Positions 12,228-24,100 of a DNA stretch of 45,432 nt are shown here, piece after piece. The position numbers and the translations under genes were made by a program. Position 1 is the first letter of the stretch. Each line of letters opens with the position of its first letter. A model generated the notes under the pieces. It saw nothing but the letters and a program-made list of their open reading frames with translations, was not told where the DNA came from and did no database searches. The DNA is from Monosiga brevicollis MX1 (Eukaryota > Opisthokonta > Choanoflagellata > Craspedida > Salpingoecidae): assembly GCF_000002865.3 (NCBI RefSeq), contig NW_001865054.1, forward strand, positions 217,043 to 262,474, given 5' to 3'.

Positions 12228-13267
12228 TCAGACCTTGCCACCTCGCCAGCCCACCTGAGACGCTGAATCATTCCCAGTACGGTTGCCCGATTCAGGAGCC
12301 ACCTCTTCCTCGTCAACGAAGAGATGGTGCGAAATGCCCTTGGCACTTGTTTGATTGGTGGTGAGAATATAGGCTTCAGTGGCACCAATTGCAAAGTTGG
12401 TCTCAGTGCCGTCGTCTGCAAACCCACCCTCTGTGGCCACCCTCTCACCGTCGACATAGACCTCCATCAGCTCGACATCTAAGAGTGGGAAGACCAGGTT
12501 GATGGATCAGTGCCAGCCCAAGATAAAACATGGCACGACCTAGAACAGGCGGTAGCGATCCAAGATCGAACCTAGCGATATACTGTGTTCTTCGCCAGCC
12601 ACAATGGCCCGCCACAAAATGGTTGAGTTGGCAACTGTATCGGCAAAGTCACCCGCTGCTTTGCCATCGATATGCAAGGCATATCTAGAACAACACGCGC
12701 GCGCATTCAAGGACGGGTCCCCGCCCAGGTCAGGAAGGATTGCACGAGCTTTGAAAAGGTATAAACGTCCACCTGGATGCACAACGTACTCGTAGCGTAG
12801 ACCTTGTGTACGAATGCTCAAGACGCCAGTGTGCTGGTCTGAACCACGCCCAAAAGTAAATTCCTCTGCACCAACCAACTTGAACATCCAGTTCTGAGAG
12901 CAACCCGAACCGAGGCGGCCAGAGTTTATGCACCACAACCAGCATGAGCCTGGCTGTGATCAAGGCAGAGGAAAACTTTGAAGTTTGTGACACCGAGACC
13001 CTGAAGATACATGGCCGAGCAGACCTTGCGAAAAATTTCCTTGCCGTCCACGTGAATCACACGCCGCCCGCTCGTTGTACCATGTTCAAACACCTGCCAT
13101 CAAGGCGTGGGTCATTGAGCTGACACGCAGCATTCAGTCGCGCGAGGGCAGCGTTGATGTCCTGTTGCACGACCATGGATACCATAACCTACAATCGTGT
13201 GGTTTCCATCACGCAGCGGGACAGTCCATTGCAAGCGGCTGGGACCGAGTCGCTCCACCTTGGCCAT
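12228..13267 (-). CDS. FAIM: Fas apoptotic inhibitory molecule (FAIM) orthologue
   Basis: Predicted exons 13267-13193, 13093-13025, 12893-12572 and 12478-12228 give about 238 residues. The chain follows human FAIM from end to end: LQWTVPLRDGNHTI, then FEHGTTSGRRVIHVDGKE, NWMFKLVGAEEF, and VYVDGERVATEGGFADDGTE before a GISHHLFVDEEE tail. FAIM is a soluble all-beta protein; in animals it opposes Fas signalling and protects against protein aggregation, a role that would predate death receptors. Compared with the human short form, about 25 extra residues lie in the middle (around the LYLFKARAILPDLGG segment), and the C terminus extends about 15 residues. The gene ends tail-to-tail with TSEN34, 234 bases away. 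Confidence 0.92.
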
Positions 13268-13696
13268 GTTTGGTCCGTTTCAGCAGTGATGCCCGACACG
13301 CTGACACACAACCAAAGCCCTTCCCAAGACGGGCACAAAGCTGTTACAAAGCTGGCCCAAGCACAATTCCCAATACCGTCACTCTACTTCACTGCCAGGA
13401 ACGTGAGCCCCAGACCACCATCAACGCCAACGAGAGACACTTTGATCGATAAAAAAAAAAAAATTTGACACAAACACCAAAAACAAGGTCGTTCTGCTTT
13501 TTTTCTGACATTTGAACCATTTTTTCTCAAACAAATCATACGAAACGGAACGAAGCGGGGAAAAGAGCGAGAGAGAGAGCGGGCTTTGGTGAGAGTGAGT
13601 GAGAGTGAGTGAGTGAGAGTGAGTGAGTGAGGTCAGGGGAGAAGGGTGTTGTGGGAAGAGCACGGCAGACACGCGTGAGTCGAGGGGGCGGCAGAA
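13268..13696. promoter_or_regulatory. Head-to-head intergenic region between FAIM and the G-patch gene
   Basis: About 430 bases between divergent start codons, presumably containing both promoters. It has an A-tract at 13449-13463 and a GAGTGAGT-type simple repeat at about 13590-13631. No core motif was recognised. Confidence 0.45.
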
Positions 13697-15880
13697 ATGC
13701 CACCAGCCAAGCGACACGTCCGTGGACGGCACGGCAGCAATCGTGCCAAGCGCTCCAAGCGGTGAGGCCATGGAGCTGCGTCGCGCGTCAGCGGTCAAAC
13801 ACCACTTGATCTGCCAAGGATCCAATGAAGCGTCATGACCTGGGCTGATCAACCTTCATTGCTGTCGTGGGTTATTGCTGTGCATACATAGACGCCCGCC
13901 CAAGCGCAACCTAGCATGCAAAGAGTCTCTACCAGCGGAATGGCGTAAGCTGAGTCGCATGGAGCCCACGCGATGTCATCAGAGTTCAGGCCTCTGTGGG
14001 CATGGGGTTGGGCCTGGTCTCGGCTGACTCATACTCTTGTGCATACCCCTAATCGGCACCATGGCTTGCTTGGCTGCCTCAGTCAATGCCGACGAATTGG
14101 ATGACTCTGAAAGTATGATGCTCGGGCCCCTGTTATGCCAACCCACGCAGCTGCTTGTGCGTTTCACCCGCACGAACCGATGCGAAATGCCGCAGGCGAG
14201 GCAAATGCATTGGCCGAGGACTACCAACGCAATGCCAGCGATGTTTCCACGAGTGAAATGCTTGAAAGCGTGTCAGAACTCATGCGGGGGGTAGACTTTG
14301 CCGCTCCTACCCACGTCTTTCGTGAGCCAACCCCGCCCCCTCGACGTACAAAGTCACCGGCGTAAGCCAAGAGCCTTGCTTGACTCATAAAACAGCTGCC
14401 TCTTGACCGCCCGAACTCTGAATTCGGCGGCAATCTCAACCTCATACGTGGTTTCATGGCATAGACGTGGACAGCCTCCCCGAATCAATTTCATCTCTGC
14501 CATCACCAGCGATGATACACAAAACGTAGGATGGGGTTGTGGTCTGCGCCTCGTTTCCTTTTGGAAAAAAAAGGGGGGGCACTCTAGCACACAGGCTCAA
14601 ACCCCTCTTTGACCTTGCCCGCAGGCCACGGGGTCCTGGCTACCAGACCGGCAACATTCGACTCGATCACCCAGCTTAGTGTGTTCATTGTCTACTCTCT
14701 CAGCACTTGTCGGAGCTCCATGACAAGCATCTTCTGCTCACTTCTTGCACGTGGTGGGCTCCGCCTTGCGCCTTGCCATAGCCCCCATCGCGAGATTTGC
14801 GACATATCGGAGCCAAGGTGCAGAGCATTGGGCAAAGCCTCTTGGTGCTAGCCTCCAAAGGTCAGAGGACAGAGCAAAGGAATATCAGACTAAACCTTGA
14901 GTATTAGGTGAACCAAAGGGCATGATTCTCACCGCGATATGACATTGACTATTTACAGATAGCCCTGAAACATCGCGGCAACTGCCGCCTGTCCTGATGC
15001 AGCAGGTCCTGCAGTATACAGCTGAGCTTGAGTCTATGATTTTTGCGCTGCGGGCCACACTGACGCCAACTGCAGACGCGGGACGCCTGCGTGGACGCTC
15101 GATGCATCAAGGTCGCTCCATCCACCTTCCTAGCTTTTTTGCGTGCCTGTCGCTCGCTCTGTGTGTGGTGTCCCCAGCAACTGTGCTCAAAGTAGCCTTG
15201 CCTTGGTACACCTTGACATGTCCCATACGCAATGGACGATAGACGCCATGCGCACCCCCCAGAACGATGACAGTATGGGCGAGAGCGGCGAATCGGGTGG
15301 TGATGCCGATGAATCAAGTTGCGAAACGGATGCGGGCTCGGTGGTATGCGGCCTTGGCGACGTCATTTTGTTTCGTTGTCACACCCCTGCAACTTTGTGC
15401 ACGACACGAGATGGCAAACTTGGTGTATATTCTTTTCTTTTCTCATTCATCGTGGGCATGCATGCTAGGCACCCATGGTCAAACCTGAATGCACCTCAGC
15501 CATGTTTATCGATGGCCAATTGCACCGGTACGCATCCGGCGACTGAGAACGTAGCGCCAGAGAACAGGCATTGCGACCGGCATTTTGATTGCATTTTCTG
15601 TACTCACGGCTTAAATTTGGTCGTTATCCCAGCAAAAATGACAACAGTGCTCCGCCCGTGGTAAGACGAGAGGGCCCTACAAGGCTGATCACGAACATTT
15701 GCCCGAGCCACGCGGCGCCATGCGAGTTGATTGAGAGAAGAAAGTTTTGCGCTAACTCGTGTGCGCGTCCCTGTTTGAACTTTCGCAGCGCCGAGTCGAG
15801 CGCTCAGGCAACCCTGACCACAGCTTTGAACTCGTCTGGCAAGCATTGATTGAGGTCAGAGCAAGCAGCGTTCTTTTCTT

Positions 15881-15962
<82 letters not shown>

Positions 15963-16226
15963 GAGCTGTCTGCTTTGTCGTGTTTGTCGGTGCACCAGCC
16001 TCAATGAGCCTGAAGTTTAAATTTGGGGTATCAGCAGCCAGCTCATCTTTGACCCGAATGTGAAGTTTGTGCAGGATGGTACGCTCAAATCGCTCCGTTT
16101 TTCCACCATGACCCGCCGCGATCGGTGCCGTATCCATGGTATTGCCAAGGTTAGGCGCAAAGTTGAGGCGGGTGCGCCATCATGTCTATCAAAACACGAC
16201 ATGCGTCGTCCTCCTTCTCCTCCTCC

Positions 16227-16260
<34 letters not shown>

Positions 16261-16912
16261 CGACCTTTGTGCCCCTGGTACTTTATGATGTTGACCCTGG
16301 ATAGACCTTTGGCCTTCGCAGCCACAGTCGTGGTCAAGGATCGTTGAAAGCCCCAATATTGTCCAAAACGGCCGCAACAGGACTGCCACCCGAGGTACGC
16401 ATGCTGATGTCGCCCAATGCCCTCGTGCATCGGCGAATGGCGCCTATATACCCTGTCTTTGCTCACCAATCTGCTTGGATCCAAGGCGGCTTATGGCATC
16501 TGCCAGCAACAGTGGCGATCGTGGTCCGCTGGTGGTGGAGCAGCAGCCATGCAGTCCCTGCTTGGTCGGGCATCTGCTCCCAATACCATGCACGCCGCCT
16601 ATGCCTCTGCTGCCCCTCAACCAAGCGCATCTGCCGATGCAGAGGCGAGCCTGACCGCAAGCAACCTAGGACACCGATGTAAGCAGCCACGGTCAAAGTG
16701 CGCCTCGCTGATTGCGACCGGGCCGACGGTTTTGGTTGTGGTTTTTTGATTGACTGGTCTGGATGTCTTTTTTACCCCTTTCCCCATCTGCAGTGTTAAC
16801 CGGCATGGGGTGGACGCCTGGCACCGGGTTGGGCGCTACGCGCAATGGCATTGTGGCCCCGATTCAAGCTGTCCGGCGCCCGCGCCGCCAGGGTTTGGGA
16901 AATTATGATTGA
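13697..16912 (+). CDS. R3H and G-patch domain protein (GPATCH2/SQS1-like)
   Basis: The 3' half is well supported by phase: exons 14959-15111, 15243-15343, 15469-15527, 15633-15660, 15789-15854, 16042-16149, 16305-16394, 16507-16678 and 16794-16912. The R3H nucleic-acid-binding domain spans the 16042 and 16305 exons (FVQDGTLKSLRFSTMTRRD, then RIHGIAK, TFGLRSHSRG). The G-patch fills the last exon (GMGWTPGTGLG, NGIVAPIQAV, RQGLG), and an acidic Ser-rich segment precedes them. Proteins with this pair, such as yeast Sqs1, activate the DEAH helicase Prp43 in splicing and ribosome biogenesis; human GPATCH2 has a very similar G-patch. Exon 1 is probably 13697-13761 (MPPAKRHVRGRHG, then RAKRSKR, basic). 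Exons between 13880 and 14820 are tentative: candidates near 13876-13947, 14147-14364, 14394-14520, 14627-14700 and up to 14817 have competing frames, so the N-terminal region could belong to a second gene. Confidence 0.7.
15883..15963. repeat. Poly-T followed by (GTT)n microsatellite inside an intron
   Basis: About 29 T residues (15882-15910) run straight into about seventeen GTT units, to 15961. The array lies inside the 15855-16041 intron of the R3H/G-patch gene. On the opposite strand it would read as poly-Asn/Lys, which explains spurious open frames there. Confidence 0.95.
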
Positions 16913-17501
16913 ACTGCTGGACAGATTTTGGGTCAGCAAGCTGTGTCTGCGGCTGTGCCGCGCAAATCAAGCATTCGATCCTGATCATCTTGCTGTCATT
17001 TTTTTTTTATACATGTAAATGAGGTGAGAGTTGAAATCCATGAAAATATTACACAATCTTGTGACACAATTGGAACTTTGAGATCAATTTTAAGACTTCA
17101 AGAAGAGAGTCGAAAAGGCATCAACGCGCGTCCAAAAAATGGGTTCAGGGCGCCAAGAGGGAGACGGACAAGATCAGGCATGCAGCTGTAAAAAACGTAA
17201 TGAAGATAACATACGTACGTGCCAGCAGAAGAGAAGATCGATCAACAAAGCGATCCTTGGCTAGCGCGCAGAGTATATCCGAGAATTACGCACAGACGGC
17301 GACAGCCACCACTTGAGTCACCTCAGCTAGAGCCAAGGCAACTGCACACCTCAAAAAGGGGCACGCACACGCACGCACCCGATACAACACACACGCAAAC
17401 AAGCACGCTCACAGGACCACATCAAACAGGAAGAGGCACGAGTGCTTGTGTGTTTCTTAAACACACACAAGTCATCGTGGAGGGGCGCGAGGAGCAAAAG
17501 C
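16913..17501. other. Tail-to-tail intergenic region
   Basis: About 590 bases between the G-patch stop and the stop of the PB1 gene. It is AT-rich around 16990-17100 and contains a CA-rich stretch (17365-17400, 17460-17470). No coding signal; it holds both transcript 3' ends. Confidence 0.45.
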
Positions 17502-20500
17502 CTACTCGGCAGCCTCAGCCAAGGGAATGAGCAGAAATTCTGTACCCAAGTGCAATGGCATCTGCTTGAGATGAATGACTTGTCCGTCTTCGGCAACGGC
17601 CAGATGACAGCCAGCAAGCGCTTCCGAAGCGAGCGCGATCATGACCCCGTCACGAGGCTCCACAATCAAACGGGTAAACCGGCCTCCAGAGCCATTGACG
17701 TCAGCATGCTGGCTCCAAGGCGCTGCACGCAAAAATCCAGAGCTGCCGCTGTTCATCACGCGGAGCTGCACCACCAAACGGTCTTCAACAGAGTCCGAGT
17801 GGGCAGTGACGCAGAACACGGCAGCCTCGGCCCAAGCATTGGTGGCAGCGGTGAGGGTACCATCAGGGTTGCAGACGAGAAGCTGGCCATTCAGGCCAGA
17901 CTTGATGACAACACGCTGGCCAGTCTTCAACACGGCCTGCGGAAGCTCAGCGTGGTCGATAGCGGTGACATTGTTCTCCTCGTTTTCCTCGTCGCTCAAA
18001 AGCTCATCCACGCATACCCACTCATCGCTTGAAGAGGAGGCCTCCTCGTGCGCATTCTCATGCGCCTCGGCTGGGGTGGCTGGGGTGGCGGCGGTGGCGG
18101 CGCGGGCGCCAGGCAAGGCTGAACCTTGCTGAGGGCTGGCTGATGCAGCCATACACTCTTGAAGGGCGGTTTCATTGATCTTGCACACGATGGGCACGGG
18201 GCGCGACTGCGCCACGGCTGCTTCATCGGCCTCCAAGGCAGCACGCAACTGAGCCGCTCGGGCCTCAAGCCGCTGCAGCTTGGCGGTTCGATGCTCTACG
18301 CGAGCTTCCGGCCCCATGCGATTGAGCAGGGCCTCGAACCTTTCTCCACCCTGACGGTGCGGTGAGTGGCTCGGCTGCTGGAGCTCGTCCGCAGAAAAGT
18401 CATTCCCACGGCCGCCAAAACCGCCGCGACCACGACCAAAACCACCAAAGCCACGACCGCGACCAAAGCCGCCACGGCCGCGACCACAACCACCAAAACC
18501 AAACCCAAAACCAAAGCCATGATGCCCAAAGCCATGGTGGCCGTGGTGAGGACCGTGGTGAGGACCTTGGCCAGCAAAGCCGTGGTGACGGCCGAGGAAC
18601 GGACCATCCCAGTCAGGGGCTGGCCCAAAAGCGGGGTGGCCCTGAGCAGGATCGCTAGGACGATCATGATTGCCATGCTGCCCGTTAAGGTGCGAGCTCG
18701 AGTCGGCTTCGTAGACGTTGCGCGCCATGCCGGCGTTGCTCTCGTTCTCTTGGCTCTCGTTCTCTTGGCTCAAAGGTTGGCGAAACAGGTGAAAACGGGC
18801 CTCCGGGGGCGGGGCTGTAGTCATGGCTTCGCGGGCAGACGATGGTGACAAACGCACATCGCCCGACGGCTCCACACAGACCCAGTAGCCAGGCTCCCCG
18901 GGATATTGGCCCTCCACCAGCACACCCACCAGCGACGCCTCCGTCTCGGGCTCACCTTCATCCTTGGCTTTGTCGCAGCCGGTGGTCTTGTTCACCGGAC
19001 TTAGGCGCACCCAGACTGCATCCCGCACGTTTGCGGAGGCCCCGAGCGTTCCCTCAAGCAGCGCCAGGTATGGCCCATCGACGCCACGACGCAGCTGAAT
19101 GCGGCCCTGATCATCGCAGGCCACAACCAGCAGTCGAGCAAAGGGCCCCCATCCACCACGGCAATTCACCGCAAAATTGGACTCGATGCGCAAACCACCC
19201 TTGCGGCTCTTGAAGGTGGCGTGGGGTGCCATTGTGCGCACCATCACCACTGTACCGGGCTCAAGCGTGCTCAAATCCGAAACAAGGTCAAAGGACTGGG
19301 CCTTGCGCTCCCAATGATGAGTACGAAACTCATTGCGCCAGTCACCGTGGCGTGTGCCATGATGGTGATGATGATGATGATGATGTCCGTGACCACCTCG
19401 ACCACCAAAGCCGCGACCGCGACCGCGACCGCGACCACGGCCACGACCGTGAACACGCTCCACCAAAATGAGTGCGGCATCGCGGGCCTGTTGCTTCCGC
19501 ACCAACGAACTCTCTGCCGCAGTGTCGCAAGCAGTGGCCTTGACCTCAGAGACAACCTTGTCCTTGCAGCGCATACCATGGCCAGTCGCCTCGGTCTCGC
19601 CCATGGTTGTAGCGGCTTGGCTCGTCGCCTCAGTTTCAGTTTCGGTTGCAACCGCATCAGCGGCTGCCGGTTGACGGTGACGACGTGCCTGCTTGCGCGG
19701 CTTGGCTCCCGTGGCCTCAACCACCGATTTGGTGGCCGTGACCATGGCCTTGGCCGTGTCCACGGCGGCTCGAGCATCGACCAAACGAGCAGCATTGTCC
19801 GACTTGACCTGCTCCACATAGGCCTTGACCGTTTCGATAGTGCGGCGATTTTGCTCCTTCACGCGCGCCAAACGGGCCTTGGCAGCGTCAAGCTGATCCA
19901 GCGCTGCAGCATATGCCACCCCCGCCGTATCCACCACGTTGACCTCGGCCTCATCCTTGGCGCTCGCAGCCTGAGGGCTGCTGGAGACAATAGCGTTTGA
20001 GGCATCGGCATCCGCATCGGCATCCGCATCGGCATCCGCATCGGCATCCAAGGCATTCACGGCATCAGTGGGAACCATCTTGATGCGCAAAGGCGTCGAC
20101 GCCGAGCTGGTCGCCACGGCGCCGAGCGCTGCCTTGAAGCTGGCCTTGTCGCGACACAAGCGCCATTCACCCTCGGCCACGGCATCTATAATTTAAAAAA
20201 TAAAAAAGCAGAATGTGAGTCAAAAAAGAAGATTTCGATCATGAACCAACCCGTGTGCAAGAGCTTGGGTGTCTCGATACTGGATGTCTCGATATACAGC
20301 CCGGAAAGCGTATGGGGTACATTCAACGACCAGGACATCCAACTCACCATGCTGAACAGCAACAGCAAAATCGCTAAACCAGCCGCCATTGTGCCCAGCA
20401 AGCGCTGGAAACTTGGGGCCGACCTCGTTCAGGAAGCGCTTGGGCCGCGTCAGCAGCGCATGCTTCACCGACATGCGTCGCACCTCGTCCAGGTAGAAAG

Positions 20501-20570
20501 CCTTGACGTTGAGCTGGTCCGACGCTTCAGCCGGTCCGGCAACGGAAGGATTGATCGCCGCCGAGTCCAT
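17502..20570 (-). CDS. PB1-domain, RGG/His-rich protein with LIR-like motif; p62/NBR1-like autophagy-receptor candidate
   Basis: Exon 1 is 20570-20348 and exon 2 is 20185-17502 (phase 1), giving about 968 residues. Residues 20-112 resemble the PB1 domain of p62/SQSTM1: LNVKAFYL with K23, basic pair R31-R32, FLNEVGPKFPAL, then LRIKMVP as last strand; the acidic OPCA half is weak. Next come an Asp-Ala repeat (about 121-136), a predicted coiled coil (about 170-235), an RG tract with nine His (about 320-350), a beta-rich region (about 370-540), a second Gly/His/Phe-rich RGG tract (about 609-670), a short helix-forming stretch (about 700-730) and a C-terminal beta-rich region (about 825-960), possibly fascin/trefoil-like. 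At about 792-802 the acidic, Ser-rich SSSSDEWVCVDE fits a phosphorylatable LC3-interacting region (core W-x-x-V). No ZZ finger or UBA was seen, unlike p62. Condensate formation and autophagy roles are inference. Confidence 0.75.
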
Positions 20571-20907
20571 GATTGCACAGCTCAAATACGACGGTGCAAC
20601 AGTGTGCGTGCGTGGACAGTGCGTGTACCAGATGTGCGTGTTTGTGCGAGTGTTGTGAGGGCAGAGCAGCGCGCAGTGTAGAACAAGTCTCGATCGCGTC
20701 GCCCGAAAAACTTGAAGGGATCCACCCGGTGATTGGAAGAAGGCTCGTAGTTGACCTACGAACCACTGCTATCCAACCAATGCCGCCGTTCCCGACTTTG
20801 TTTCCAACAAAAAAAATGCCACTGGCTCACCGCCACCCGGCACTTGTTGACCCCCTTCAACGCCAACGATCGACACTGACCGCGCGGCACGCCAACACAG
20901 CCATCAC

Positions 20908-20943
<36 letters not shown>

Positions 20944-21149
20944 AAAGCAGAAGGTCGGTGGACACACGTAGCCCCGTCATCAACCAAATTTAGCACACAC
21001 ACACACACAACGTCAGCGTTCGTCGACTCAGCAAAAGTCTGACAAATAAATATAAGTATTGTGACTGCGTTCGCTAAAATGGGTTTGTTGATGTTTTATT
21101 TTGTTTGTTTTGGGACGCTGATCTACACTATCTGATAGACGCGAAGCGA
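20571..21149. promoter_or_regulatory. Head-to-head intergenic region with (CA)n
   Basis: About 580 bases between divergent start codons of the PB1 gene and the secreted FAD gene. A (CA)n run lies at about 20910-20941 and a shorter one at 20993-21009. An AT-rich stretch (21040-21110) could be promoter for the plus-strand gene. Confidence 0.5.
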
Positions 21150-24100
21150 ATGACAAGAGTCATGAACCGCAACGTGGTCGGCCGGCTGCCGGTGCTCGCG
21201 CTGCTCGTGTGGGCAAGTCTGGTGGCCCTGGCTCATGCAGCTGGTGATCCAGACGGTGAGTCAGTCGGGCCTGCAGCGCCATGCGCCTTACCACCCTCTT
21301 GATCTCGCGTGGCTGGATGAAGGTCCTCAATGCAATGCCACTTTGCAGGGCTGGGCAGCGGCCTCGGAGGTCAAACCCTGCATCTTGCGACTGGCGAACT
21401 GGTACGCTGGCGCAGGCATCGCCAATCTCTATGGGTGTAGCTGTTTTCATGCTGGCCATCTATGTGCACTGCCTTGTTCTTTACCGCTCATCTTGATGTA
21501 CCCGTACTTGAACACGACGGCGCCAGCCGCGTACAGGCCGACCGCCCGCCTCCGGCTTGGTGGACAACTACCTTGAGGTTGATGTCGTGGTGGCCGGTGG
21601 GGGCTCGTCCGGAGTCAGTGCCGCCATCGCTGCTGCCCGTTCCGGCGCAAGGACCGTGATCTTGCAAGGCCGCCCCGTTGTAAGTAGTGTAGTCGACGGC
21701 TCGCCCGAACCAGCTGGCATTTGCTGACCCAGGCATGACCATGCCGATCCTTCAGTTTGGCGGCAACGCAGGCTCGGAGATTAAACTTGCCATGGTTGGT
21801 GCCTGTGGCCCACGCTGGAAAGACTCCAACAACTACACGCTCGAATGCCGTGAAGGTGAGGATATGATCCACACTCTCATGTCGTATCATTTACCAGCGA
21901 CAAGTGTGGTGGGTGCAACGCATGGGTGCGTTGCACCTTGTTTCACATGCCACCTGGACCACCTAGGCGGCATTGTTGAAGAATATACGCTCGACAATGC
22001 CATCAACAACCCCAATCACGTGGCCGAGCTCTTCTCCCTCGAGCTCTACAACAAGATCCGCATGGAGCCCAATCTTCAGTCCGTCAAGCTGCCCGCTGCG
22101 CTGCAGTCCAGTATCACATATTCTCATCCCCTCCTGGGCCTGCTTTTTCGACCTCCACCTTGCCAGATACTTCTTAAACACGTGGCTTGTATCCGTCGTT
22201 AAGAATGGCACCCAAATTGTCACCGCCGTTGCCGAAGACCAGCAGTCGCAAAATCGCTACATCATCAACGCTCGGGTCTGAAGCTGTGCCCACCCCCTTC
22301 GTCCCTTGCTTTGTCAGTTGCACGATGCCAGAACTTTTGGTGCCCTAGAGCTTACATACCTCTTGCCCTTGACATCATGCAGCAATTCATTGACGCCAGC
22401 GGTGACGGGCGCCTGGGTGCGGAAGCCGGTGCAGAGTTCATTATGGGACGGGAGGGGCCCTCCGACTTTAATGAGAGCCTGGCTGAAGGTATGCTCATCT
22501 CGTGTCCGTCAATGCCAAACATCACCTCCACCTGCCCATCCATATGACTAAACTGTCATGAACGCCGACTCCTAGGTCCAGACAGTGAAACTGAAGGCTC
22601 TTCCCTGGCCTTTGTGGCCGTCGAAATGGACACGCCTCAAACCTATCGAGCCCCGCCCTGGGCTCGCAAATTCAACGCCACCGACTTCAAGTTTCGTGGC
22701 CTCTCTGACATGCAGGTCCGCTGGCCGCCATGATCAAAGCCCTTCAATATGCTTTTCCCGAGGTAGGGCTGCTCTTGATATCGCTGATCATCTTGTCATC
22801 CTCTAGTATGGCTATTGGTGGATTGAAATCTCCTGGCCTTACAATACGGTCACGGACAACGAGCCCATTCGCGATCGACTGTTTGAGAACCTGTTCGGCG
22901 TTTGGGATTACATCAAAAACTCGGGTCAAGTCTCGGGCTCGTCTCACTGGGCCCTTCAGTGGTTTGGCCAAGTTCCCTGCAAACGAGAGGGGCGTCGCTT
23001 TCGTGGCCTGTACGTCTCTTCCCAAAACGACATCATGCGCAATCCCAACGCCGACCCACCTCAAGTCCCAGACCTCTATTACGATCGTTCGTTCGTTCGC
23101 TTCATTCTGTCAGCTCCACAATGCCCGAGCGCCTTCCTGCTGCCTGTGCCCCTCCCATCTCACTTTTTTTGTGTGACGACAGGAGTTGCTTTCGCTGGTT
23201 GGAACTTTGACCTGCACAACCCCAAGGTGTGAAGAAGCGATGACCTCGTGCATCTCCCACCCTGGTTTCACAGCCAGTAACGACATGGTGGTCTGATTGC
23301 CGTGATCCCCGCATGATTACACATGGCAGGGCATGTTTGACACGGCCCACCCTCCCTATGTGGCGTACAAAAGCCCATACATGTTTTCGACCCCGCTTCG
23401 CTCTCTCATCAGCAAGGACGTGGACAACTTGTTTTTTGCCGGTCGCCTGGGCAGCTTCTCCCACGTCGTTTTTGGCTCGCAGCGCGTCATGAAGACCTGC
23501 TCAACTATGGGTCAAGCTGTTGGTAGGCCTTGGCCCATGCCTCCACACAGGTGTCTGGAATGACTTGTGACTGTCAAAATCGCCCACCACTCAATGTTTC
23601 TCATCCACCTTCTGGAACACCTTGGCGTGTGCATCAACAATGACAGGAACAGCAGCGGCTTTAGCTGCACGCCTGGGATGCAAGGCTTTGGATCTCCCAA
23701 GCAATCCTGAAGCGGTGCTGTGCAATCTTGACGATCTGTGCACCTTGCCAGTTATAGCTGCATAACGACCATGCTACCCGCATGATGCCAAGCGGCTTCT
23801 CATACTAGCCCGGGTGTGTATTGCTGACCCTAGCTCTGGAGCCTGCAACAACAGCTTATCCGAGACGATGCCTACTTAATTGGCGTATTAAACGAGGATC
23901 CACGAGACTATGCCCGAAATGCAAGCGTTCAAGCCTCGACAGAGCTGTTTGCGGGCGGCATTGACGGCCGGGCCCGCAACGTCCTCACAGGCCAGACGCG
24001 TGCCGTCGTGACACCCCTCCAAGCCCATACAGGGATGGGAGGTGTCCCCGTGGGTCAAGGCATCAACGGTACCAATCGCTGGATGAGTACCAAGCTCCCG

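Noticed and set aside
15804-16137. Minus-strand frames with poly-Asn, poly-Gln or poly-Lys
   Set aside because: They arise from the poly-T/(GTT)n microsatellite in an intron of the plus-strand gene.
18362-18848. Plus-strand open frames rich in Thr/Lys/Ser opposite the RGG tract
   Set aside because: Low-complexity shadow of the Gly/Arg repeat on the other strand.
19221-20000. Long plus-strand open frame (259 codons) opposite the PB1 gene
   Set aside because: It is the mirror of GC-rich codon repeats in the minus-strand exon; it has no recognisable domain, and the minus strand has the PB1 and splice evidence.
20905-21009. (CA)n runs as a functional Z-DNA or promoter element
   Set aside because: Position between divergent genes is suggestive, but simple CA repeats are common here and no specific evidence supports a function.
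22716-22806. Extra small exon (MIKALQYAFPE) in the FAD-lectin gene
   Set aside because: It can only be joined with an implausibly short 5' intron; direct splicing from 22715 to 22807 gives the expected family sequence.
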